Shown: positions 1-5,523 of the stretch, in pieces
Layout of the letters: the number at the start of each line of letters is the position of its first letter
How positions within the stretch are numbered: the first letter of the stretch is position 1
NCBI GenBank assembly: GCA_023412635.1
Contig: JAEYNI010000273.1
Location: forward strand, 1 to 6,226
Direction: 5' to 3'
DNA: 6,226 nt
DNA from: Bacillota bacterium
GTDB taxonomy: Bacteria > Bacillota > Clostridia > Acetivibrionales > DSM-1351
The notes under the pieces: generated by a model
The model's database searches: none
What the model was told of the DNA's origin: nothing
Seen by the model: only the letters and a program-made list of their open reading frames with translations
Made by a program: the position numbers and the translations under genes

Positions 1-697
1 TATACATCATACGAATGGTATCGCCGTTTCTAACGGTACCCTCCTTCACCCTCATGTATACAATTACTCCCTTGTAGCTGTCATAAAAGGAGTCAAATAT
101 CAATGCCCTCAGAGGAGCCTCTTCATCCCCTTCGGGACACGGAATCATATGAACAACCTTTTGAAGAACCTCTTCCATATTTAAACCGTTCTTGGCTGAC
201 ACCATGGGTGCTTCAGAGGCATCAAGACCAATAACGTCTTCAATTTCCTTTTTTACAACATCCGGTTGAGCACTTGGAAGATCTATTTTATTTATAACAG
301 GCATAATCTCCAAATTGTGTTCAAGAGCCAGATACACGTTGGCAAGGGTCTGAGCTTCAATTCCCTGTGCCGCATCAACTACAAGAATAGCACCTTCACA
401 GGCTGCGAGGCTTCTTGAAACCTCATAATTGAAGTCAACATGACCCGGAGTGTCAATCAAATTGTAAATATACTCATGTCCATCCGGTGCCTGGTAAACC
501 ATTCGCACTGCCTGTGCCTTAATTGTTATACCTCTTTCTCTTTCAAGCTCCATATTGTCAAGAACCTGTTCCTGCATTTCTCTGGAAGTAAGCACACCGG
601 TTTTTTCCAGCAATCTGTCCGCAAGAGTTGATTTTCCATGGTCTATATGAGCAATGATGCAAAAATTTCTAATATATTTTTGTCTTTCACTTGGCAT
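1..697 (-). CDS. lepA: Elongation factor 4 (LepA), N-terminal 232 codons, cut by window edge
   Basis: Ribosome-bound translational GTPase of the EF-G-like family, reported to back-translocate or rescue ribosomes and to help 30S assembly; cytoplasmic or membrane-associated. I translated the reverse strand from ATG at 697. All five G motifs are visible: G1 AHIDHGKST at residues 16-24, the G2 stretch ERERGIT at 52-58, G3 DTPGH at 82-86, G4 NKID at 136-139 and G5 SAK at 167-169. Domain 2 begins near residue 190. ERERGITIKAQ and EVSRSLAACEGA are typical of LepA rather than EF-G or TypA. The family is usually about 600 residues, so roughly 60% lies beyond position 1. The start is fixed by a strong site, TGGAGGA, complementary to 704-710, six bases upstream. 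Nearest gene upstream is the small membrane protein at 961-1251, and upstream of that spoIIP. It appears to have its own promoter. Confidence 0.97.
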   Translation of the reverse strand, partial: MPSERQKYIRNFCIIAHIDHGKSTLADRLLEKTGVLTSREMQEQVLDNMELERERGITIKAQAVRMVYQAPDGHEYIYNLIDTPGHVDFNYEVSRSLAACEGAILVVDAAQGIEAQTLANVYLALEHNLEIMPVINKIDLPSAQPDVVKKEIEDVIGLDASEAPMVSAKNGLNMEEVLQKVVHMIPCPEGDEEAPLRALIFDSFYDSYKGVIVYMRVKEGTVRNGDTIRMMY

Positions 698-748
698 TCC
701 AAATCCTCCACAAGCTTGTTAAAAATCTCTCATTATAGTTAGCAATTA

Positions 749-778
749 ATTATAGCATAGTCCGGCATTTCACCGCAA
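749..778 (-). promoter_or_regulatory. Probable sigma-A promoter of lepA (extended -10)
   Basis: On the minus strand, TTGCGG (complement of 773-778) is followed after 18 bases by a perfect TATAAT (complement of 749-754). A TG one base upstream of the TATAAT makes it an extended -10. Transcription would start near 742, leaving a leader of about 45 bases before the lepA ATG. The -35 lies inside one arm of the 14-bp inverted repeat, so a protein bound there would compete with polymerase. A second TATAAT (complement of 732-737) has no usable -35. Confidence 0.7.
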
Positions 779-812
779 TGGGGGATTACGTTGCGGTGAA
801 ATGCGGCACTAT
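757..812. repeat. Long inverted repeat over the lepA promoter
   Basis: The arms GCATTTCACCGCAA (765-778) and TTGCGGTGAAATGC (791-804) are perfect 14-bp reverse complements separated by 12 bases. After a mostly unpaired 3x3 internal loop, ATAGT (757-761) pairs with ACTAT (808-812). No T-run follows either side closely, so a simple Rho-independent terminator is unlikely. One arm contains the lepA -35. It could be an operator for a dimeric regulator, a structure in read-through RNA from the upstream genes, or the remnant of a small palindromic mobile element. The sequence alone does not decide. Confidence 0.75.
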
Positions 813-815
813 AAT

Positions 816-928
816 CTTCCTTAGCCGTTATTACCAAGGATAATAACACTTCTAACATAAAAGCTACAATTTTTATTTCAGTAAAATTCTACTCCTTATT
901 CTTCTTAGCCGCCGTTATTATCCTTTGG
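816..928. repeat. Nested direct and inverted repeats between the small membrane-protein gene and lepA
   Basis: CTTAGCCGTTATTA (820-833) recurs directly at 904-920 as CTTAGCC-GCC-GTTATTA, that is, with one inserted GCC; both are preceded by a CTTC-like string. In addition AAGGATAATAAC (836-847) is the exact reverse complement of GTTATTATCCTT (914-925). The match extends to CCAAGG against CCTTTGG with a one-base difference. The 66 bases between the inverted arms are AT-rich with no convincing reading frame. The layout suggests a small duplicated or palindromic element about 110 bases long, or an RNA hairpin. Confidence 0.6.
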
Positions 929-960
929 AAAAATTGCGACTTTTGCAAGCACTCGTTTTA

Positions 961-1251
961 TTACATGTTTTTACCTGAATTGCCAAATAAATTTTTAAGC
1001 TTAAAGATATCTCTTTTCAGGTATTTTAAATTAACATTATAGTTATTATTCAAAATTGAAAGCTTATAAATATCCTGACCGATTTCCTGGACTCTTATTA
1101 TCTCCAATTCTGCATGACCGTACAGAACATAGCTCTTGCTAATATCGACAACAATCAGTCCGCCGCTTACAATAAATAAAAACAATATTGCTACCACTAA
1201 TATTTTTAAGTTGTATAGTCTTTGATTTCGAAACCTTACTTTTCTTGCCAA
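961..1251 (-). CDS. Small single-pass membrane protein of unknown function, between spoIIP and lepA
   Basis: I do not recognise a named family. With the start chosen here the product is 96 residues. A basic N-terminus (ARKVRFRNQR) is followed by one hydrophobic segment at about residues 15-35. A short charged region follows, then a C-terminal part rich in Asn, Lys and Leu ending GNSGKNM. The positive N-terminus suggests an N-in topology with the C-terminal 60 residues outside, as for small sporulation or cell-division membrane proteins. The frame is open to a TTG at 1263, but the ribosome binding site GGAGG (about 1256-1260) sits inside that extension. It is placed five bases before the TTG at 1249-1251, which I take as the start. 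The gene begins 66 bases after spoIIP ends, on the same strand, so co-transcription is plausible. A role near engulfment is only inference from position. Confidence 0.72.
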   Translation of the reverse strand: MARKVRFRNQRLYNLKILVVAILFLFIVSGGLIVVDISKSYVLYGHAELEIIRVQEIGQDIYKLSILNNNYNVNLKYLKRDIFKLKNLFGNSGKNM

Positions 1252-1310
1252 AGCTGCCTCCAAAACATTCTGATGATACTTATTTTTGACCGGCAGTGTG
1301 AAATTTAGTC

Positions 1311-1340
1311 ATTATAATCAGTATTTGTTTTTATATACAA
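1311..1340 (-). promoter_or_regulatory. Possible internal promoter for the small membrane protein
   Basis: On the minus strand a perfect TATAAT (complement of 1311-1316) lies just past the spoIIP stop. It has a poor -35, TTGTAT (complement of 1335-1340), 18 bases upstream inside the last codons of spoIIP. In DNA this AT-rich such a match can arise by chance. Confidence 0.3.
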
Positions 1341-2586
1341 CATCATTTATAGCCTGAGCAAGATAATTTGTACTCCTGACACATTCGGCAATGGCATTAC
1401 CGTCACCACCAATTTCAATAATAACCGATCCATTGGTCAAATGCTGGTTATATCTATTTTTACTTATATAAGTGGGCTTTGCTATGCCTGGCGCTATTTC
1501 ATTTAACCGCGACTGAATTTTTATTGCCAACTTGAGATTTTCTCTCCATTTGGGATTGTCAAGCTTAGAATCGGTACCAATAACAAACATAATTTGAGCA
1601 TAGTCCTTCCCTTTTATGTTTTTTGCCACCCTGAGTTTATCATTGCCTGCTGCATCCCTGTGAAGATCAATAGTCATTTTGAGTGAGGGGTATTTTTCCA
1701 CGTAATTTGTCAGTGTACTAAGGGACTTGACATAGGAACTGTTGTAGTCCTTATCATGAATAGTTTTACTGTGAAGTACATTAATATTGTACTTTTTTAG
1801 ATTCGTTATCAGAGCCTCCCCTACTCTTACCACATTATATTTATTATCAAGTGTTCTGGAAGGAGAATCTTTTTCTGCTAAAGATTTTAAGAAGCTCTCT
1901 GTTGTATGGGTATGATATACAAATATTTGAGGCCCGGCTTTAGAAGGATTTAGCTTTAGGGGCTCTCTCAGGAGTTTATCAATATCAATAATATATTTAG
2001 TTTCGTTTACTACCTTTATTTTACCATTCGTAACCACCGGGTTGTTTTCCTGGTCACTGTTTTCTACATCCCCTTCAAAGGTAATACTGCTGGATGCCTC
2101 TTTATAATCATTTCCGGAGGGAGCTGTTCCTGAAATGGCCTCTGAAGGACTTTGAGCTTGTATCTCCTGTGGTTTCACTGGCTGAAGCTCTTCACTTGTA
2201 ATTATCTTTTCCTTCAGCTTCTTTTGCTCTTGTTCCGCAATATATTTCAGATAATCATTTTTATAGTATGCTTCAAAAAATGTTAAATTTGAGTTTAAAA
2301 TTGTTATTGGATTATAGCGGTCCATTCCAAAGGCCTTGAAGAGTATATCCAATGAATAATTCAAGGCTTCCGTCTGTTTGCTTTGGTTCTCCGAGCTTGT
2401 CTGTTGACTGAGATTAATACCTCCTATGCTTATTTGTCCGTTAGCCGCTCTAAAGGCCATAAAGCCTATTAAAATTCCGGCTATTGCACAAAGTACAATA
2501 GGTCGCTTAGAAAAATTGCCTTTGTTACCTGTCATATTTGAATCATTGTAAAATGAGTTTCCTTCAATCCTCGCAATTTCCCTCAT
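1318..2586 (-). CDS. spoIIP: Stage II sporulation protein P, peptidoglycan hydrolase of engulfment
   Basis: SpoIIP is the mother-cell amidase/endopeptidase that works with SpoIID and SpoIIM at the septal membrane to thin peptidoglycan and drive engulfment of the forespore. The product here is 422 residues (B. subtilis protein about 400). Residues 1-28 are cytoplasmic and one transmembrane anchor lies at about 29-46. A Gln/Ser/Pro-rich linker at about 130-190 is followed by the catalytic domain at about 218-420. Motifs typical of the family are YHTHTTESF around H225, H227 and E230, IDLHRDA with H309 and D311, and IIEIGGDGN with E391; the His/Glu set is consistent with zinc binding. The frame extends to a TTG at 2604, but GGAGG stands five bases before the ATG at 2584-2586, so I start there. 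lepA follows two genes downstream, a known Firmicute arrangement. The usual upstream partner gpr is absent. I could not assign a clear sigma-E promoter in the 5' gap. Confidence 0.95.
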   Translation of the reverse strand: MREIARIEGNSFYNDSNMTGNKGNFSKRPIVLCAIAGILIGFMAFRAANGQISIGGINLSQQTSSENQSKQTEALNYSLDILFKAFGMDRYNPITILNSNLTFFEAYYKNDYLKYIAEQEQKKLKEKIITSEELQPVKPQEIQAQSPSEAISGTAPSGNDYKEASSSITFEGDVENSDQENNPVVTNGKIKVVNETKYIIDIDKLLREPLKLNPSKAGPQIFVYHTHTTESFLKSLAEKDSPSRTLDNKYNVVRVGEALITNLKKYNINVLHSKTIHDKDYNSSYVKSLSTLTNYVEKYPSLKMTIDLHRDAAGNDKLRVAKNIKGKDYAQIMFVIGTDSKLDNPKWRENLKLAIKIQSRLNEIAPGIAKPTYISKNRYNQHLTNGSVIIEIGGDGNAIAECVRSTNYLAQAINDVVYKNKY

Positions 2587-2823
2587 AACTGCCTCCAATT
2601 TCAATAAGTTTTGTACATTAATAATTTTATAAAACTATATTCAGTATTTTTTAAATTATTACAGGCTTGTACTAAAACATTGCTGGGTGTTATGAAATAA
2701 CTCTTTTAAAAACGGGAAATATTGTAATATATAAAAAGACTCAAATTTTAATTAGTTGTTCTAAAAACAGGTACAATTTCATATAACTAAGAATATACTT
2801 ATTTTAGGAATGGGGGGAAAAAG
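2587..2823. other. AT-rich divergent intergenic region between spoIIP and the zinc-ribbon gene
   Basis: About 237 bases with no credible reading frame. It must carry both the spoIIP promoter (minus) and the zinc-ribbon gene promoter (plus). On the plus strand TACAAT (2772-2777) and TATACT (2794-2799) are possible -10 elements, but neither has a good -35. On the minus strand I found only loose resemblance to sigma-E elements. No riboswitch or strong hairpin was recognised. Confidence 0.4.
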
Positions 2824-3024
2824 TTGAATTTTTGCACAGTCAGATGTTGTATATGTAATAGTGTATTATTAAATCTTCCTGAGGAAGAAATTGAAAAACT
2901 GAACAGTCTTACTTTCAGATGCGAAAGCTGTGGACACAGGCTAACTCTAAACGGTACAAATGTTACAAAGGCTATAAGCGCCGAACCTTTTCAAAACTTT
3001 TACAAATATGATTTCAATATATAA
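2824..3024 (+). CDS. Small zinc-ribbon protein, function unknown
   Basis: The product is 66 residues. Two CxxC pairs, C8-C-I-C11 and C33-E-S-C36, are separated by 21 residues containing an acidic helix-like segment (PEEEIEKLN). This is the layout of a four-cysteine zinc ribbon; extra cysteines are C4 and C9. There is no signal peptide or membrane segment, so it is likely cytoplasmic. Such proteins bind nucleic acid or protein partners, but nothing here tells which. The start is TTG at 2824. An in-frame TAA at 2788 rules out a start further upstream than that, and the purine-rich site GGGGGG (2812-2817) lies six bases before the TTG. It is transcribed away from spoIIP and convergent with glycerate kinase. 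Its stop codon lies at the edge of the shared terminator. Confidence 0.78.
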   Translation: MNFCTVRCCICNSVLLNLPEEEIEKLNSLTFRCESCGHRLTLNGTNVTKAISAEPFQNFYKYDFNI

Positions 3025-3047
3025 AAACTCCCGAAAGGGAGTTTTTT
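3023..3047. terminator. Bidirectional Rho-independent terminator shared by the zinc-ribbon and glycerate kinase genes
   Basis: AAAAACTCCC (3023-3032), a GAAA tetraloop (3033-3036) and GGGAGTTTTTT (3037-3047) form a hairpin with a 6-bp ACTCCC/GGGAGT core, flanked by A-run and T-run. Because it is symmetrical it can end transcripts from both sides. The plus-strand stop TAA (3022-3024) overlaps its left edge and the minus-strand stop (3046-3048) overlaps its right edge. Confidence 0.9.
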
Positions 3048-4179
3048 AATAGATAAAGCTTTTTACAAACCTCATAATATTATCTACCGTCAGCGCCAAA
3101 TCGCTTTTACAATGCTTTACAGCCTCCTCAAATGGTACTGCTACACGATTAATACTGAATATGGCGCTGACTCCTTCAGCATACGCACCCTCAATGTGGT
3201 CTCCGATGTCTCCCACAACAGCTATCAACGGCACACCTGCAGCTTTGGCCCTTCGGGCGCAGCCTATAACAACCTTACCCCTCAGGGATTGCATATCTAT
3301 CTTTCCTTCTCCGCTGATGACCAGATCTGCGCCCGACAAAAGCGAGGCATAGCCCACCGTATCCAGTACAGTATCAATCCCCATCTGAAGTCTGCTGCCC
3401 AGAAAAGCCATCATGCCTGCTCCCATGCCGCCTGCTGCTCCAGCTCCGGGTACATCCGCTATTTCTATATTCATATCTCTTTTAATGACTTCAGCCAGGT
3501 GGGCCAGATTACTGTCTAAAAGCCTGACCATTTTTTCATCTGCACCCTTTTGAGGTGCAAATACGGCAGCAGCTCCCTGAGGGCCACAAAGCGGATTATC
3601 TATATCGCACATGGTTATAATATCAACAACCTTTAGTGCTGGGTTCAAGCCTGATAAATCTATAGAAGCTATTTCCGACAGGGTTTCTCCAACCGGAACA
3701 AAGGCCTTTCCTGACATATCAATAAAACGGGCTCCCAGCGCAGCCGCAGCACCTGTACCACCATCATTGGTTGCACTTCCGCCCAACCCAACTATTATTT
3801 TCCTGCAGCCTGCTTCTGCTGCATGCGCTATCAGCTGCCCCGCACCAAAAGTAGTAGTTAGCTCAGCATGTCTGTTTTCACCCACCAAAGGTAATCCGGC
3901 GGCGGCAGACATTTCTACAACTGCAGTATTGTCAGGCAGGATTCCGTAAAAACTATCGAGGTCTTCGAAATAGGGACCCTTTACGTTGACATGAACTTTT
4001 TTGCCGCCGATTGCAGATAAAAAAGCATCCACGCTGCCCTCTCCCCCATCGGCTACCGGAATACTGACAATTTTAGTATGCGGAAAATGTTTAAGTATTT
4101 CAGCTTTCATTATGCTACATATTTCAGTTGATGACATGGTTCCTTTAAAGGAATCAGGTATCAGTATAATTTTTTTCAT
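3046..4179 (-). CDS. glxK: Glycerate kinase, GarK/GlxK family
   Basis: Phosphorylates D-glycerate with ATP, feeding glycerate from glyoxylate, sugar-acid or serine breakdown into lower glycolysis; characterised GarK/GlxK members make 2-phosphoglycerate. Cytoplasmic. The product is 377 residues, near the family's 380. Family motifs run in order: PDSFKG at 8-13, PVADGGEG at 41-48, GLGGSATNDGG at 131-141, CDIDNPLCGPQGAA at 191-204, PGAGAAGGMGAG at 244-255 and GEGKIDMQSLRGK at 290-302. All are intact, so the enzyme should be active. The frame is open to an ATG at 4197, but GGAG stands five bases before the ATG at 4177-4179 and the outer ATG has no good site. It has its own promoter, and its stop lies in the shared terminator, so it appears to be a one-gene unit. 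No other sugar-acid genes are near. It is GC-richer than its neighbours. The choice of symbol between glxK and garK is by family only. Confidence 0.94.
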   Translation of the reverse strand: MKKIILIPDSFKGTMSSTEICSIMKAEILKHFPHTKIVSIPVADGGEGSVDAFLSAIGGKKVHVNVKGPYFEDLDSFYGILPDNTAVVEMSAAAGLPLVGENRHAELTTTFGAGQLIAHAAEAGCRKIIVGLGGSATNDGGTGAAAALGARFIDMSGKAFVPVGETLSEIASIDLSGLNPALKVVDIITMCDIDNPLCGPQGAAAVFAPQKGADEKMVRLLDSNLAHLAEVIKRDMNIEIADVPGAGAAGGMGAGMMAFLGSRLQMGIDTVLDTVGYASLLSGADLVISGEGKIDMQSLRGKVVIGCARRAKAAGVPLIAVVGDIGDHIEGAYAEGVSAIFSINRVAVPFEEAVKHCKSDLALTVDNIMRFVKSFIY

Positions 4180-4217
4180 TGTTTCTCCATTCTTCATCTT
4201 AAACCATCAATAATTTA

Positions 4218-4246
4218 ATGCTAAATGCTGAAAATACTTATGTCAA
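4218..4246 (-). promoter_or_regulatory. Sigma-A promoter of glycerate kinase
   Basis: On the minus strand a perfect TTGACA (complement of 4241-4246) is followed, after 17 bases, by TAGCAT (complement of 4218-4223), which matches four of six consensus positions. Transcription would start near 4211, about 30 bases before the chosen ATG. The -35 begins right after the terminator of the upstream membrane-protein gene. This supports separate transcription. Confidence 0.7.
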
Positions 4247-4248
4247 TA

Positions 4249-4285
4249 TAAAAGAAAATCACAAGAGTGAATACATTCTTGTGAT
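4249..4285 (-). terminator. Rho-independent terminator of the DUF4870-like gene
   Basis: ATCACAAGA (4258-4266) and TCTTGTGAT (4277-4285) are perfect 9-bp reverse complements. Inner pairs bring the loop down to about four bases, with one A-C mismatch on the minus strand. On the minus strand the hairpin is followed by TTTTCTTTTATA, a suitable T-rich tail. It lies about 60 bases past the stop of the membrane-protein gene at 4345. The stem is rather AT-rich, so efficiency may be moderate. Confidence 0.7.
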
Positions 4286-4344
4286 GTGATGCATTATTAA
4301 GGTTACTTCTACATGGCTTACCAGTTTGAGACCGTAATTCTTTT

Positions 4345-4677
4345 CTACTTAATAATTCTTAATTTGCCGAATACAGGTAGTTCCTTTGCTTTTCCGGTCG
4401 CTGCATTTACTATTCCGATAAGAGCAAATACAAAGGTAGCCAGCGAAAATAGCGGTATCAATATCCAGCCTATTATTGGTATTAGTCCAAGCACTATATT
4501 TCCGGCAACGGCGACTATGAGAAGTAACAGGCCCTGATTGGCGTGAAATCTTCCAACGGGAGAATCAGTGCACACTATAAGCGGAAGAAAGAAAAGTATA
4601 TAGGCGAGAGCGCAAATCACCTTGTTTTTTTCAATATCCTCTGCGCTGTAGAGGTTTGTGTTATCCTGTTCAGTCAT
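4345..4677 (-). CDS. Small multi-pass membrane protein, DUF4870/Tic20-like
   Basis: The product is 110 residues. A polar acidic N-terminus of about 19 residues is followed by hydrophobic segments at about 20-36, 50-66 and 68-91, then a short basic C-terminus. The sequence VGRFHANQGL at 41-50, between the first and second membrane segments, resembles the FHAxQ signature of the DUF4870 family, which is related to Tic20-like membrane proteins. Its biochemical role is unknown and I assign none. The ATG at 4677 is well supported: AAAGGAGT lies five to six bases upstream. It has a candidate promoter (4707-4736) and its own terminator, so it is probably monocistronic and divergent from the lipoprotein gene. 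Family assignment is by pattern memory only. Confidence 0.8.
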   Translation of the reverse strand: MTEQDNTNLYSAEDIEKNKVICALAYILFFLPLIVCTDSPVGRFHANQGLLLLIVAVAGNIVLGLIPIIGWILIPLFSLATFVFALIGIVNAATGKAKELPVFGKLRIIK

Positions 4678-4706
4678 AAGAGACTCCTTTCAAAAAGGTT
4701 AATTAA

Positions 4707-4736
4707 TTTATATCTATAAAACTCTATGTCCGACAA
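4707..4736 (-). promoter_or_regulatory. Candidate sigma-A promoter of the DUF4870-like gene
   Basis: On the minus strand TTGTCG (complement of 4731-4736) and TATAAA (complement of 4707-4712) are 18 bases apart. Transcription would start near 4700, about 23 bases before the ATG, which just leaves room for the ribosome binding site. Confidence 0.5.
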
Positions 4737-4935
4737 TATTTAAATAGAAGTATCTGAGTAAAAACCTGTTTTTGAGTTGTAAAATATGTTAAGGAAATTG
4801 AAAGAAATTTGTTAATCAGTTTGAAAGATTACACAGTTATTATAGTTTTGTCGACTACATAAAATGCTTGAGCACAATTTTTCAAAAAATGACTCCTAGT
4901 ATTCAAATTAATATATAAGGAAGGAGAAGTTTAAT
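4737..4935. other. Upstream region of the lipoprotein gene, no firm promoter
   Basis: An AT-rich stretch without a credible gene. TATAGT (4841-4846) is a possible -10 for plus-strand transcription, but the best -35, TTGAAA (4821-4826), is only 14 bases away. TTGTCG (4848-4853) has no good -10 at 16-18 bases. AAAAAC-CT-GTTTTT (about 4760-4773) is a short palindrome of low complexity. A non-sigma-A promoter for the lipoprotein gene is possible but not shown. Confidence 0.35.
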
Positions 4936-5379
4936 ATGGTTAGCCTGAGAAAGAAAATAGCAATCGCTATTATAGGAATGTTTTTACTGCTGGGTTTTGC
5001 CGGATGTGCAACACATAAGTCAGATACAACAATTAAGTATAGTTTTTCTGATTTTAATGGTGTTGAAACAAAGGACATTTTTTTAGACCCCGAAGAAAAC
5101 CATTTGGATATTAATGGAGAAATATCTATGAGTTCTGGAAAGGTCAGACTTTTTGTAAAGGTTAAAGACTCGGGTAAAGTATTATATTCTGAAGAGTTTA
5201 CATCTGATAAAAACAAGTCAGTTGATATCGGCATAGATAACTTGGGAGGAAATAAAGACTTTATATTAGGAATGGTAGCTGATGAAGCAAAGAACCTGGA
5301 ATTAGATTTATTTTCTGAACAAAATTTGGTAGGTACTCCAGAGATACCGACAGCAACTAAACCAAGTAAGCACAGCTGA
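4936..5379 (+). CDS. Putative lipoprotein of unknown function
   Basis: The product is 147 residues. The N-terminus has a lipoprotein signal: basic SLRKK, hydrophobic core at about 8-21, then FAGC with the lipidated cysteine at residue 24. The phenylalanine at -3 is slightly off the usual leucine, but A-2, G-1 and C+1 fit. After export the 124-residue mature part would be attached to the outer face of the membrane. It has alternating polar/hydrophobic stretches (KVRLFVKVKDSGKVLYSEEF) suggesting a beta-rich fold, and a Pro/Thr/Lys tail. I recognise no enzyme motif. The start is ATG at 4936 with AAGGAG (4921-4926) nine bases upstream. It precedes the response regulator by 144 bases on the same strand. 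A link with that two-component system, for example as an accessory sensor or target, is inference only. Confidence 0.8.
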   Translation: MVSLRKKIAIAIIGMFLLLGFAGCATHKSDTTIKYSFSDFNGVETKDIFLDPEENHLDINGEISMSSGKVRLFVKVKDSGKVLYSEEFTSDKNKSVDIGIDNLGGNKDFILGMVADEAKNLELDLFSEQNLVGTPEIPTATKPSKHS

Positions 5380-5398
5380 CGGACAGACTTAAATAAAA

Positions 5399-5419
5399 CT
5401 CATGTAATGACGTCATGAG
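5399..5419 (+). promoter_or_regulatory. Palindrome ATGACGTCAT upstream of the response regulator
   Basis: A perfect 10-bp palindrome at 5407-5416 is overlapped by an alternative pairing CTCATG (5399-5404) with CATGAG (5414-5419). There is no T-run, so a terminator for the lipoprotein gene is not convincing. Its centre lies about 44 bases before the predicted transcription start, a position suited to a regulator-binding site. Confidence 0.4.
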
Positions 5420-5440
5420 AAATTTATTACGTAAGGGATG

Positions 5441-5449
5441 TGATATAAT
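5441..5449 (+). promoter_or_regulatory. Extended -10 promoter element before the response regulator
   Basis: TGATATAAT contains a perfect TATAAT (5444-5449) with TG one base upstream. The region 17 bases earlier (AATTTA) is a poor -35, as is common for extended -10 promoters or ones helped by an activator. Transcription would start near 5456, about 68 bases before the regulator's GTG. Confidence 0.55.
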
Positions 5450-5523
5450 GATGAGGATTATCAGTAGGAAAAAATAGATGAAAATATTAGCTAAAATGCT
5501 CATATGGGTTCATGGAGGTCAAT

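Noticed and set aside
440..631. Open frame of 63 codons on the plus strand
   Set aside because: It lies wholly antisense to lepA, whose G motifs are unmistakable, and its product has no recognisable features.
765..804. Inverted repeat as a Rho-independent terminator
   Set aside because: The stem is strong but no T-run follows on either strand, and the lepA promoter is built into it.
920..960. Terminator after the small membrane-protein gene
   Set aside because: On the minus strand TTGC...GCAA followed by TTTTT gives only a 4-bp stem with a 7-base loop, too weak to call.
3112..4213. Several plus-strand open frames opposite glycerate kinase
   Set aside because: They are antisense shadows of a conserved enzyme, made possible by its higher GC. 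Their products are low-complexity Ser/Pro/Ala strings and they lack ribosome binding sites of the quality seen elsewhere.
4313..4537. Open frame of 74 codons on the plus strand
   Set aside because: It is antisense to the DUF4870-like gene, which has a good ribosome binding site, promoter and terminator.
4737..4853. TTGTCG/CGACAA pair as an operator in the divergent gap
   Set aside because: The two six-base strings are over 110 bases apart and one is better explained as a -35 element. There is no further symmetry.
4908..5234. Open frame of 108 codons on the minus strand
   Set aside because: It is antisense to the lipoprotein gene, which has a clear signal peptide, lipobox and ribosome binding site.
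5448..5477. Nine-codon frame MMRIISRKK before the response regulator
   Set aside because: Its ATG overlaps the predicted -10 element, so it would lie upstream of the transcript start.
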